Below are positions 18,762-27,504 of a stretch of DNA of 64,000 nt, piece by piece. The notes beneath the pieces are model-generated. The model did not search any database. It was not told the origin of the DNA and saw only the letters and a program-made list of their open reading frames with translations. The translations under genes were made by a program, and so were the position numbers. Position 1 is the first letter of the stretch. Each line of letters begins with the position of its first letter. The stretch lies in NCBI RefSeq assembly GCF_900188295.1, contig NZ_FZNM01000011.1:39481-103480 (forward strand), given 5' to 3'. The stretch is from Paracoccus sediminis. Lineage in GTDB: Bacteria; Pseudomonadota; Alphaproteobacteria; Rhodobacterales; Rhodobacteraceae.

Positions 18762-19615
18762 TCCGTGCGCTGCTGGGCCTCGCGCAGCGGATCGGCGGGA
18801 TACACGCCCAGCATGTCCAGCGACGACGTGAAATAGCGCAACTCCTCCAACGCACGTTGCAGGGCCGGATCCTCGGGATGGCCTTCGACGTCGGCATAGA
18901 ACTGCGTCGCGGTGAAGACGCCGTCCACCATGTAGCTTTCCAGCTTGGTCATGTTGACGCCGTTGGTCGCGAACCCGCCCATGGCCTTGTACAGCGCGGC
19001 CGGGATGTTGCGGACGCGGAAGACGAAGGTGGTCAGCATCCGGTCGGACCGGCGGCCATAATCGGGCTGGCGCCCCATGATAAGGAAGCGGGTGGTGTTG
19101 TGGTGGTGATCCTCGATGTCGCGGGCCAGCACCTCCAGTCCGTGGATCTCGGCGGCCAGTTCGCTGGCCATCACGCCGATCCCCGGCGTGCGCTCGCGCG
19201 CCAGGTCGGCTGCGGCGCCCGCGCTGTCGGCCGCGGCCGAGGCGGTTATCCCGTGCTGCGTCAGAAAGCCGCGCGCCTGCGGGATCAGCACCAGATGGGC
19301 GCGCACGTGGCGCACGTCGTCCAACCGGGTGCCTGGCCACGACATCAACGAGATGCGGACCCGCACGAACGCCTCGTCCAGGATATGCAGGCCGGATTCG
19401 GGCAGCAGGTGGTGGATGTCGGCAACCCGGCCATAGGTGGAATTTTCCACGGGCAGCATCGCCAGGTCGGCCCGATGGCTGCGCACGGCCTCGATCACGT
19501 CCTCGAAGGTGCGGCAGGGCAGGGCGTCCATGCCGGGCCTGGCCTTGCGGCAGGCTTCGTGGCTGTAGGCGCCGGGTTCGCCCTGGAAGGCGATGCGATT
19601 GGTCGTGGTCGTCAT
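18758..19615 (-). CDS. pheA: Prephenate dehydratase
   Basis: Converts prephenate to phenylpyruvate in phenylalanine synthesis. The 285-aa monofunctional enzyme has the PDT domain (about 1-185): RIAFQGEPGAYSHEAC, DLAMLPVENSTYGRV and DHHHNTTRFLIMG with the catalytic TRF. A C-terminal ACT domain (about 200-265) follows: VRNIPAALYKAMGGFATNG, NMTKLESYMVDG. The usual GAL and ESRP motifs of phenylalanine-binding ACT domains are replaced by AAL and ESYM, so feedback control may differ. It is divergent from cycM. Confidence 0.94.
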   Translation of the reverse strand: MTTTTNRIAFQGEPGAYSHEACRKARPGMDALPCRTFEDVIEAVRSHRADLAMLPVENSTYGRVADIHHLLPESGLHILDEAFVRVRISLMSWPGTRLDDVRHVRAHLVLIPQARGFLTQHGITASAAADSAGAAADLARERTPGIGVMASELAAEIHGLEVLARDIEDHHHNTTRFLIMGRQPDYGRRSDRMLTTFVFRVRNIPAALYKAMGGFATNGVNMTKLESYMVDGVFTATQFYADVEGHPEDPALQRALEELRYFTSSLDMLGVYPADPLREAQQRTD

Positions 19616-19731
19616 GGCCCGCTGTCCGAATTTTGAAGTGTTTCGGCGTCAACTATACCTTGATCCTTCAAAGCGAAAGCGGATAGATACCCGTCGAATT
19701 GACGAGCTTACCAATGCGGGGATCGCACGCG

Positions 19732-20256
19732 ATGTTCAACACCATGACCCTGACCAAGGCCGCAGGCGCGCTGATCGGCGCGCTGCTGTTTCTGATGCTG
19801 GCCAACTGGGCGGCAAGCTCGTTGTATACTGTCAGTTCGGGCGAACACGGTGAAATCGCCCAGGCCTATACCATCCCGGTCGAGGAAGCCGCGGGCGGCG
19901 AGGAACCCGCCGAGGAGCAGATCGACTTTGCCGCCCTGCTGGCATCGGCCGACGCCGCGGCGGGCGAGAAGGATTTCGGCAAGTGCAAGGCCTGCCACAA
20001 GCTGGACGGCAGTGATGGGGTCGGTCCCCACCTGAACGGCGTCGTGGGCCGGGAAGTGGCCGGCATCGCCGGTTTCTCCTATTCCCCCGCGATGGTCGAA
20101 CACAAGGCCGTGGCGCCCCAGTGGACCCCCGAGGCGTTGCAGGAATTCCTGGCCAATCCCAAGGGCGTCGTGCCCGGCACCAAAATGTCCTTTGCGGGGC
20201 TGAAGGATCCGCAGGACCGCGCCGACATCATCGCCTATCTGCAAAGCCAGCCCTGA
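19732..20256 (+). CDS. cycM: Membrane-anchored cytochrome c552
   Basis: Electron carrier between the cytochrome bc1 complex and the aa3 oxidase in Paracoccus-type respiratory chains. The 174-aa product has an uncleaved N-terminal anchor ([20 protein letters not shown] and on to about residue 31), an acidic linker ([13 protein letters not shown]) and a class I c-type domain with heme site CKACH at 85-89 and axial Met152 in [13 protein letters not shown]. Start ATG 19732 gives the typical CycM N-terminus. A terminator follows. Confidence 0.93.
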   Translation: MFNTMTLTKAAGALIGALLFLMLANWAASSLYTVSSGEHGEIAQAYTIPVEEAAGGEEPAEEQIDFAALLASADAAAGEKDFGKCKACHKLDGSDGVGPHLNGVVGREVAGIAGFSYSPAMVEHKAVAPQWTPEALQEFLANPKGVVPGTKMSFAGLKDPQDRADIIAYLQSQP

Positions 20257-20261
20257 CCCCG

Positions 20262-20297
20262 GCGGCACCGCGTGGCGGCACCGCGTGGCGGCATCGC
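20262..20297 (+). repeat. Short tandem repeat after cycM
   Basis: GCGGCACCGCGTG occurs twice head to tail (20262-20274, 20275-20287), followed by a degenerate third copy GCGGCATCGCGG. It lies between the cycM stop and its terminator; probably a slippage product with no coding role. Confidence 0.6.
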
Positions 20298-20300
20298 GGC

Positions 20301-20329
20301 AAGGGCGCATCGCCGGATGCGCCCTTTTT
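20301..20329 (+). terminator. Rho-independent terminator of cycM
   Basis: GGGCGCATC (20303-20311), loop GCCG, GATGCGCCC (20316-20324), then TTTTT. A perfect 9-bp stem. Confidence 0.88.
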
Positions 20330-20419
20330 CATGGCTCCATCCATCACGAAATCGCGGCTTGATCGTGTCCCCGGCGCTGCCTAGCGTGGCAGCCAACCCA
20401 CCACAGCCGGAGTTTGCCG

Positions 20420-22279
20420 ATGCGCCGCCTTGCCCTGATCGCCGTCCTTGCCCTTGCCCCGGCCGGCGGCGCCCTGTCGCAAGAAACCCGGACCCCCGGC
20501 GCCGAGGACATCATCAAGACCCACGCCATCGCCCTGTTCGGCGAACCGGCGCTGCCCGCCGATTTTCCGCATTACCCTTATGTCAACCCCGACGCGCCCA
20601 AGGGGGGCGAGATCTCCTTTGGCGCGGTCGGGGGCTTTGACAGCTACAACCCGTTCACCCACCGGGGCCGGGCCATCGCGCTGTCGGTGATCCAGCTGGA
20701 ACGCCTGATGGACAGCCCGGCGGACGAATTGGGCGTCGATTACTGCCTTTTGTGTGAAACGCTGGAATATCCCGCCAGCAAGGACTGGGTGATCTTCAAC
20801 CTGCGCCCCGAAGCCCGATTCAGCGACGGCACGCCCCTGACCGCCGATGACGTGCTGTTCAGCTTTGAAACCCTGCGCGACAAGGGGTTGTCGTCGTTCC
20901 GCATGGCCATGCAGCAGATGGTCGCCAAGGCCGAGGTTCTGGACGACCGCCGCATCAAGTTCACCTTTGCCGACGGCTATCCCCGCCGCGACGTCATCAG
21001 CCAGATGGGCAACCAGATCGTCTTTTCCAAAAAGGACTTCGAGGACAACAAGCGCGATCTCGAACAGAGCAGCAACACGCCCTTTCTGGGATCCGGCCCC
21101 TATATGTTCGACCGCGCCGACATCGGCCGCACCCTGGTCGTGAAACGCAATCCCGATTACTGGGGCAAGGATCTGCCGATCACCCAGGGCCGATTCAACT
21201 TTGACCGCATCCGCTATGAAATGTTCGGCGATTTCGACAGCGCGTTCGAGGCGTTCAAGGCAGGCGAATACACCTTCCGCAACGAAACCTCATCGATGCA
21301 CTGGTCCACGCGCTATGACTTTCCGGCGCTCGCCTCGGGCGCGGTGGTGCGCGAGACGCTGCCCGACGGGCAGATCGCCAGCGGCGACGGCTGGGTCTTC
21401 AACCTGCGGCGCGACAAGTTCAAGGACATCCGCGTGCGCGAGGCGATCGGGCTGATGTTCAACTTCGAATGGACCAACCAGACGCTGCTGTACGGGTTGG
21501 AGACGCGCGTGAATTCCTTTTGGGAAAACAGCGAATTCCGCGCCGACGGCCCGCCTTCCCCTGCCGAAGCCGCCTTGTTGGAACCCGTCGCGGCCGATCT
21601 GCCCCAGGGCATCCTGACGGACGATGCCGTGGTCCAGCCCACCGGGGGCGAACGCCAGCTTGACCGCCAGAACATGCGCCGCGCCACGGCCCTGCTGGAT
21701 GAGGCGGGCTGGACGGTGGGCGATGACGGCAAGCGGCGCAACGCCCAGGGCGAGTTGCTGACGGTCGAGATCCTGAACGACGACGTGGGCAACGACCGCA
21801 TCATCAACCCCTTTGTCCAGAACCTGCAAGCCATCGGCATCGAGGCCGTGAACCGCCGCGTGGACAATGCCGAAATGCAGCTTCGCACCCGGTCCAAGGA
21901 TTTCGACATGGTCGAGGATTCGCTGGGCCAGGCCTATGCCATCGGCGGCTATGCCGGCCAGGTCTTCGGGTCCGAGGATGCGGACGACGTGTTCAACCCG
22001 ATGGGCCTTGCCAATCCCGCCATCGACCGGCTGCTGGAACTGGGCCAGCAGGCCCAGACGATGGACGACAACATCACAGCCATCAACGCGCTGGACCGTG
22101 CCCTGCGCAGCCTGCGGTTCTGGGTGCCGAAATGGTTCAAGGCCGAATACACCCTTGCCTATTACGACATGTACCGGCATCCGGAAAAGATGCCGCCCTA
22201 TGCGCTTGGCACGCTGGATTTCTGGTGGGCCGACACGGGCCGAGAGGCCGAGCTGAAGGCGGCGGGCGCAATCCGCTGA
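20420..22279 (+). CDS. yejA: Peptide ABC transporter substrate-binding protein (YejA type)
   Basis: Periplasmic binding protein of SBP family 5, 619 aa, for oligopeptides or microcin C-like compounds. Signal peptide MRRLALIAVLALAPAGGALS is followed by HAIALFGEPALPADFPHYPY, VNPDAPKGGEISFGAVGGFD (the YejA hallmark), ETLEYPASKDWVIFNLRPEA and RFSDGTPLTADDVLFSFETL. The C-terminus FWWADTGREAELKAAGAIR is also YejA-like. The start is ATG 20420 with CGGAG 6 bases upstream. First gene of yejABEF. Confidence 0.93.
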   Translation: MRRLALIAVLALAPAGGALSQETRTPGAEDIIKTHAIALFGEPALPADFPHYPYVNPDAPKGGEISFGAVGGFDSYNPFTHRGRAIALSVIQLERLMDSPADELGVDYCLLCETLEYPASKDWVIFNLRPEARFSDGTPLTADDVLFSFETLRDKGLSSFRMAMQQMVAKAEVLDDRRIKFTFADGYPRRDVISQMGNQIVFSKKDFEDNKRDLEQSSNTPFLGSGPYMFDRADIGRTLVVKRNPDYWGKDLPITQGRFNFDRIRYEMFGDFDSAFEAFKAGEYTFRNETSSMHWSTRYDFPALASGAVVRETLPDGQIASGDGWVFNLRRDKFKDIRVREAIGLMFNFEWTNQTLLYGLETRVNSFWENSEFRADGPPSPAEAALLEPVAADLPQGILTDDAVVQPTGGERQLDRQNMRRATALLDEAGWTVGDDGKRRNAQGELLTVEILNDDVGNDRIINPFVQNLQAIGIEAVNRRVDNAEMQLRTRSKDFDMVEDSLGQAYAIGGYAGQVFGSEDADDVFNPMGLANPAIDRLLELGQQAQTMDDNITAINALDRALRSLRFWVPKWFKAEYTLAYYDMYRHPEKMPPYALGTLDFWWADTGREAELKAAGAIR

Positions 22280-22331
22280 GGTCAGGGTTGATTTCCCGGC
22301 AGTCCCGCCCGACAAGGGCCGGATAAGGAAA

Positions 22332-22349
22332 CGGGGCCGCGAAGGCCCG
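22332..22349 (+). other. Intercistronic hairpin between yejA and yejB
   Basis: GGGCC (22334-22338), loop GCGAA, GGCCC (22344-22348), 20 bases before yejB. There is no T-run. It may stabilise the yejA end of the message so that the binding protein is made in excess of the permeases. Confidence 0.3.
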
Positions 22350-22368
22350 AAAGGGCAAGGGCAATCCG

Positions 22369-23445
22369 ATGGGCGCCTATATCCTGCGGCGGCTGCTGCT
22401 GATCGTCCCGACGCTGATCGGGATCATGGTGGTGAACTTTACCCTGACGCAGTTCGTGCCGGGCGGTCCCATCGAACAGATCGCCGCCCAGGTGCAGGGG
22501 TCGGGCGACGCCTTCAGCAACATCTCGGGCGGCGGGTCGGGCGGCGATACGGGCGTGGTCGAGGGTTACGAGGGCGCGCGCGGCCTGCCCCCGGAATTCA
22601 TCGCCCAGCTGGAAAGGGAATTCGGCTTCGACAAGCCGCCCTTGCAGCGGTTCCTGTCGATGATGGGCAACTATCTGACCTTCGATTTCGGCACGTCCTG
22701 GTTCCGGTCGATCAGCGTGATCGATCTGGTCGTGGAAAAGATGCCGGTGTCGATCACGCTGGGCCTGTGGTCCACGCTGCTGGCCTATCTGATCTCGATC
22801 CCGCTGGGGATCCGCAAGGCCACGCGCGACGGCACGCGCTTTGACACATGGACCTCGGCGGTCATCATCATGGCCTATGCGATCCCGGCGTTCCTGTTCG
22901 CGGTGCTGCTGATGGTGCTGTTCGCGGGCGGCAGTTACTGGCAGATCTTTCCGCTGCGGGGCCTGACCAGCGACAACTTTGCCGACCTGAGCCTGTGGGG
23001 CAAGATCAAGGACTATGCCTGGCATGCGACCCTGCCCGTCATCGCCTCGACCATTTCCAGCTTTGCCACGCTGACCCTGTTGACCAAGAACAGTTTTCTG
23101 GACGAGATCAACAAGCAGTACGTGATGACCGCCCGCGCCAAGGGCCTGGCCGAGGGGCGGGTGCTTTACGGCCATGTGTTCCGCAACGCCATGCTGATCG
23201 TGATCGCGGGCTTTCCGGCGATGTTCCTGGGCGTGTTCTTCGGGGCCAGCATCCTGATCGAGACGATCTTTTCGCTGGATGGCCTGGGCCGCCTGGGGTT
23301 CGAGGCCGCGGTGCAGCGCGATTATCCGGTGATCTTCGGCACGCTGTATGTCTTTGGCCTGATGTCGCTGGTCGTGGGGATCCTGTCCGACCTGATGTAT
23401 GTCTTTGTCGATCCGCGCATCGATTTTGAATCGAGGGCCGGGTGA
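22369..23445 (+). CDS. yejB: Peptide ABC transporter permease (YejB type)
   Basis: A 358-aa inner-membrane permease with an N-terminal helix (YILRRLLLIVPTLIGIMVV), a Gly-rich periplasmic loop (SNISGGGSGGDTGVVEGYEG) typical of YejB, and further helices. The cytoplasmic coupling loop is NKQYVMTARAKGLAEGRVLY, an EAA-type motif contacting the ATPase. It pairs with YejE to form the channel. Its TGA shares the A with the yejE ATG. Confidence 0.95.
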   Translation: MGAYILRRLLLIVPTLIGIMVVNFTLTQFVPGGPIEQIAAQVQGSGDAFSNISGGGSGGDTGVVEGYEGARGLPPEFIAQLEREFGFDKPPLQRFLSMMGNYLTFDFGTSWFRSISVIDLVVEKMPVSITLGLWSTLLAYLISIPLGIRKATRDGTRFDTWTSAVIIMAYAIPAFLFAVLLMVLFAGGSYWQIFPLRGLTSDNFADLSLWGKIKDYAWHATLPVIASTISSFATLTLLTKNSFLDEINKQYVMTARAKGLAEGRVLYGHVFRNAMLIVIAGFPAMFLGVFFGASILIETIFSLDGLGRLGFEAAVQRDYPVIFGTLYVFGLMSLVVGILSDLMYVFVDPRIDFESRAG

Positions 23446-24548
23446 TGGCGGTCAGCGAACTCAACCGCCGCCGCTGGCGCAATTTCCGCCGGAACGGCCG
23501 GGCCTTCTGGTCGCTGGTGGTCTTTGCCGTCCTGTTCGTGGTGGCGATGTGCGCCGAGATCGTCGCCAACGACAAACCCATCGTGGCCAGCTATCGCGGC
23601 GATCTGTATTTCCCGGCCTACAACTTCTATCCCGAAACCGCCTTCGGCGGCGATTTCGGAACCGAGGCGATCTATACCGACCCGGCCGTGCAATGCCTGA
23701 TCGTGACCGGCGGCAACCAGGACTGCTGGGACACGCCCGAGGATCTGCTCGCCGCCGTCGATGCCGGCACCAGCGACATCCCCGAGGCCGATCGGGGCTG
23801 GATGATCTGGCCGCCGATCCCGTTCCATTATTCGACGATCAACAACGTCGGCACCGCGCCCAGCGCGCCGGATGGCACGCACTGGCTGGGCACCGACGAC
23901 ACCGCGCGCGACGTTCTGGCGCGGGTGATCTATGGCTTCCGCATCTCGATCCTGTTCACGCTGATCGTGACGGTAGTGGCCTCGATCGTCGGCATCACGG
24001 CGGGGGCGATGCAGGGATACTTCGGCGGCCGCACCGACCTGGTGTTCCAGCGGGTGCTGGAGATCTGGGCCTCCACCCCGTCGCTGTATGTCATCATCAT
24101 CCTGTTCGCGATCCTGGGGCGCAGCTTCTGGCTGCTGGTCTTTGTCACGATCCTGTTCGGCTGGCCTGCCTTGGTGGGCGTGGTGCGGGCCGAATTCCTG
24201 CGGGCGCGCAACTTCGAATACGTCCGCGCGGCGCGCGCGTTGGGGGTGGGCGACCGCACCATCATGTTCCGCCACATCCTGCCCAACGCCATGGTGGCCA
24301 CGCTGACCATGCTGCCCTTCGTCGTGACCGGCACGATCAGCGGGCTGGCGGCGCTGGATTACTTGGGTTACGGGCTGCCGGCATCGGCGCCGTCGCTGGG
24401 CGAACTGGCCTTGCAGGCCAAGCAGAACCTTCAGGCGCCCTGGCTGGCCTTCACCGCGTTCTTCACCTTTGCCATCATGCTGTCGCTGCTGGTCTTCATC
24501 TTCGAAGGCGTGCGCGACGCCTTCGATCCGCGAAAGACGTTCAAATGA
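23445..24548 (+). CDS. yejE: Peptide ABC transporter permease (YejE type)
   Basis: A 367-aa permease beginning MAVSELNRRRWRNFRRNGRA, then a transmembrane helix. The large periplasmic insertion (KPIVASYRGDLYFPAYNFYP, FHYSTINNVGTAPSAPDG, HWLGTDDTARDVLARVIYG) is characteristic of YejE. Five more helices and the EAA loop FEYVRAARALGVGDRTIMFR follow. ATG 23445 overlaps the yejB stop by one base; a GTG one codon earlier is possible. Its stop overlaps yejF as ATGA. Confidence 0.95.
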   Translation: MAVSELNRRRWRNFRRNGRAFWSLVVFAVLFVVAMCAEIVANDKPIVASYRGDLYFPAYNFYPETAFGGDFGTEAIYTDPAVQCLIVTGGNQDCWDTPEDLLAAVDAGTSDIPEADRGWMIWPPIPFHYSTINNVGTAPSAPDGTHWLGTDDTARDVLARVIYGFRISILFTLIVTVVASIVGITAGAMQGYFGGRTDLVFQRVLEIWASTPSLYVIIILFAILGRSFWLLVFVTILFGWPALVGVVRAEFLRARNFEYVRAARALGVGDRTIMFRHILPNAMVATLTMLPFVVTGTISGLAALDYLGYGLPASAPSLGELALQAKQNLQAPWLAFTAFFTFAIMLSLLVFIFEGVRDAFDPRKTFK

Positions 24549-26257
24549 CCAACGATCTGCGGCCCGTCATCCCCGCCCCCGGCGCCCCCGCCGTCGTGGC
24601 CGAAGGACATGGCGCGCAGATGCCGGGCGACGCGCAGGGCCACGCCATCCCGTCCCCCGGCAGCGACGCGGTTCTGGCGGTCCGCGACCTGCGCATCGGC
24701 TTTCGCCAGGAAGGCCGGATCGTGCCCGCCGTCACGGGCGTCAGCTTTCACATCGGCAAGGGCGAAACCGTGGCCCTGGTCGGCGAATCCGGGTCGGGCA
24801 AGTCGGTCACGGCGCTGTCCACCGTGCGCCTGCTGGGCGATTCCGCCGTGGTCGAAGGGTCGGTGAAATACGCGGGCCGGGAAATGGTGGGTGCCCCCGA
24901 CCGCGTGCTGCGCGACATTCGCGGCAACGATATCAGCTTCATCTTCCAGGAACCGATGACATCGCTGAACCCGCTGCACACGCTGGAAAAGCAGCTTGGC
25001 GAAAGCCTGGCGCTGCACCAGGGGCTGACAGGGGCAAAGGCCCGCGCGCGCATCGTGGATCTGCTGACCCGCGTGGGCATCCGTGATCCCGAAACCCGCC
25101 TGGCCGATTACCCGCATCAACTGTCCGGCGGGCAGCGCCAGCGGGTGATGATCGCCATGGCCTTGGCGAACGGTCCCGAACTGCTGATCGCGGACGAACC
25201 CACCACCGCGCTGGATGTCACGATCCAGGCGCAGATCCTGGACCTGCTGGCGGAACTGAAAGCCGACGAAGGGCTGTCGATGCTGTTCATCAGCCACGAT
25301 CTGGGCATCGTGCGCCGCATCGCCGACCGCGTTTGCGTGATGAAGGACGGCGAGATCGTCGAGCAAGGCCCGGTCGAGCGGATCTTTGTAAACCCGCAGC
25401 ACGACTATACCCGCAAGCTGCTGGCGGCCGAACCGACCGGCGGGGCCGATCCGGTTCCTGGCGATGCCCCGGTGATGGTCGAAACCCGCGACCTCAAGGT
25501 GTGGTTTCCGATCCAACGGGGGCTGCTGCGCAAGACGGTGGGCCACGTCAAGGCCGTGAACGGCGCCACGCTGACCGTGCGCGCGGGCGAAACCTTGGGC
25601 GTCGTCGGCGAATCCGGGTCGGGCAAGACCACGCTGGCGCTGGCGATCATGCGGCTGATCGACAGCGACGGGCCGATCCTGTTCATGGGCCAGGACATGT
25701 CCCGCTGGCAGTCGCGCCAGTTGCGCCGCCTGCGCCGCGACATGCAGATCGTGTTTCAGGATCCCTTCGGCAGCCTGTCGCCGCGCATGACCGTCGAACA
25801 GATCATCGCCGAAGGGTTGGGCGTCCACGGCGTCGAAAAGGGCCGCGACCGCCGCGTCATGGTCGCGGACATCATGGCCGAGGTCGGGCTGAACCCGCAG
25901 ATGATGCACCGTTATCCGCATGAATTTTCCGGCGGGCAGCGCCAGCGCATCGCCATCGCCCGCGCCATGATCCTGCGCCCCAAGGTGGTGGTGCTGGACG
26001 AACCGACATCGGCCCTGGACATGACGGTCCAGGTGCAGATCGTCCAGCTTCTGCGAGGGTTGCAGCGGAAATACGGCCTGGCCTTCCTGTTCATCAGCCA
26101 CGACCTGCGGGTGGTCCGGGCCATGTCGCACACCATCATGGTGATGCGCGCGGGCGAGGTGGTCGAACAGGGCGGCACCGCGCAAATCTTTGACGATCCG
26201 CGCCACGAATACACCCGTGCGCTGCTGGCGGCGGCGTTCCGCGATCATCACCGATGA
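24545..26257 (+). CDS. yejF: Peptide ABC transporter ATP-binding protein (YejF type, double ATPase)
   Basis: A 570-aa fusion of two ABC ATPase domains powering YejABE uptake. Domain 1 has [19 protein letters not shown] and [12 protein letters not shown]; domain 2 has [19 protein letters not shown] and [11 protein letters not shown]. An oligopeptide-type linker follows domain 1 ([15 protein letters not shown]), and the same motif recurs at the C-terminus ([15 protein letters not shown]). A 40-residue Pro/Ala/Gly-rich N-terminal extension precedes domain 1. Overlaps both neighbours as ATGA. Confidence 0.95.
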   Translation: MTNDLRPVIPAPGAPAVVAEGHGAQMPGDAQGHAIPSPGSDAVLAVRDLRIGFRQEGRIVPAVTGVSFHIGKGETVALVGESGSGKSVTALSTVRLLGDSAVVEGSVKYAGREMVGAPDRVLRDIRGNDISFIFQEPMTSLNPLHTLEKQLGESLALHQGLTGAKARARIVDLLTRVGIRDPETRLADYPHQLSGGQRQRVMIAMALANGPELLIADEPTTALDVTIQAQILDLLAELKADEGLSMLFISHDLGIVRRIADRVCVMKDGEIVEQGPVERIFVNPQHDYTRKLLAAEPTGGADPVPGDAPVMVETRDLKVWFPIQRGLLRKTVGHVKAVNGATLTVRAGETLGVVGESGSGKTTLALAIMRLIDSDGPILFMGQDMSRWQSRQLRRLRRDMQIVFQDPFGSLSPRMTVEQIIAEGLGVHGVEKGRDRRVMVADIMAEVGLNPQMMHRYPHEFSGGQRQRIAIARAMILRPKVVVLDEPTSALDMTVQVQIVQLLRGLQRKYGLAFLFISHDLRVVRAMSHTIMVMRAGEVVEQGGTAQIFDDPRHEYTRALLAAAFRDHHR

Positions 26258-27474
26258 AGATCCTGTTCGTCCATCAGAACTTTCCCGGACAGTTCCCGCA
26301 TCTTGCCCCCGCCCTGGCCGCACGGGGCCATCAGGTTCTGGCCCTGACCGACGACAAGAACCAGCGGCCCAGCCCCGTGCCTGTCGTCCGCTACAAGACC
26401 CCCGACGATGTGGCGGCAACCGGCCTGGGGCGCAGCTATGCCATCCATGCCCAACGCGGCTATCTGGCCGCGCGCGGGGCGCGGGCGCTGCGGGATCGGC
26501 ACGGCTTTGTGCCCGATGTGATCCTTGGCCATTCCGGTTGGGGCGAGACGCTGTTCCTGCGCGAGATCTGGCCCGATGCCCGTCTGCTGGTCTATGCCGA
26601 ACTGCTGTATCGCACGCGCGGCCACGATGTCGGCTTTGATCCCGACATCCAGGATGGTTCGGACGAGGCGCGGATGATGACCGTCGCCCGCAGCGCCCAT
26701 CTGATCCAGGGCATCGTCCAGGCCGACGCCGCGATCGCGCCCACGCGGTATCAGGCCGACAGCTTTCCCGCCGACCTGCGCGGCAAGATCGCCGTCATCC
26801 ACGACGGCATCGACACCGCCCGCGTGTGCCCGAACCCGGCGGCCCGCCTGATCCTGCCCGGCGGACGGACCCTGCGCGCGGGGGACGAGGTTCTGTCCTA
26901 TGTCAGCCGGTCGCTGGAACCCTATCGCGGTTTCCATGTCTTCCTGCGCGCCTTGCCCGACGTGCTGGCCGCCCGCCCACGGGCGCAGGTGGTCGTGATC
27001 GGCGCCGAAGGGATCAGCTATGGCAGCGCACCCAGGGACGGCGGCACCTGGAAGGCGCGGATGCTGGCGGAACTGGGCGACCGGCTGGACCTGTCGCGCG
27101 TGCATTTCCTGGGCCGGGTGCCCTATGCCGATTATCTGTCCCTGATCCAGCTGGCCCGCGTCCATTGCTATCTGACCTATCCCTTCGTGCTGTCCTGGTC
27201 CCTGGCCGAGGCGATGGCGGCGGGCGGATACATCGTGGCGTCGGATACCGAACCCGTGCGCGAATTGATCCGCGATGGCGAAAACGGCCGTCTGGTGCCG
27301 TTCTTCGACGTGCCCGCCCTGTCCGCCGCGCTGACCCAAGGCCTTGCGGGCGATCCCGACGCGGACCGGCTGCGGGCGGCGGCGCGCCGGACCATCCAGG
27401 ACGGCTATGACCTGCACCGCCACAGCCTGCCGCGCCAGATCGCATGGGTGGAAAGCCACGCCCCGATGGGCTAG
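26254..27474 (+). CDS. Glycosyltransferase family 4 protein
   Basis: A 406-aa GT-B enzyme opening [20 protein letters not shown], with the nucleotide-sugar domain SYVSRSLEPYRGFHVFLRAL, VVVIGAEGISYGS, VHFLGRVPYADYLSLIQLA and PFVLSWSLAEAMAAGGYIVA, where the E of SLAEAMA is the family-4 donor-binding residue. It transfers a sugar in polysaccharide or glycolipid synthesis; substrates are not predictable. Its ATG overlaps the yejF stop, so it is co-transcribed with the peptide transporter, an unusual partner. Confidence 0.85.
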   Translation: MKILFVHQNFPGQFPHLAPALAARGHQVLALTDDKNQRPSPVPVVRYKTPDDVAATGLGRSYAIHAQRGYLAARGARALRDRHGFVPDVILGHSGWGETLFLREIWPDARLLVYAELLYRTRGHDVGFDPDIQDGSDEARMMTVARSAHLIQGIVQADAAIAPTRYQADSFPADLRGKIAVIHDGIDTARVCPNPAARLILPGGRTLRAGDEVLSYVSRSLEPYRGFHVFLRALPDVLAARPRAQVVVIGAEGISYGSAPRDGGTWKARMLAELGDRLDLSRVHFLGRVPYADYLSLIQLARVHCYLTYPFVLSWSLAEAMAAGGYIVASDTEPVRELIRDGENGRLVPFFDVPALSAALTQGLAGDPDADRLRAAARRTIQDGYDLHRHSLPRQIAWVESHAPMG

Positions 27475-27504
27475 ATCCGCGCGGGACAGACAACGAGGCG
27501 TCCC

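Noticed and set aside
20262..20297. Tandem GCGGCACCGCGTG copies as a possible CRISPR or regulatory array
   Set aside because: Only two exact copies with no spacers; most likely replication slippage.
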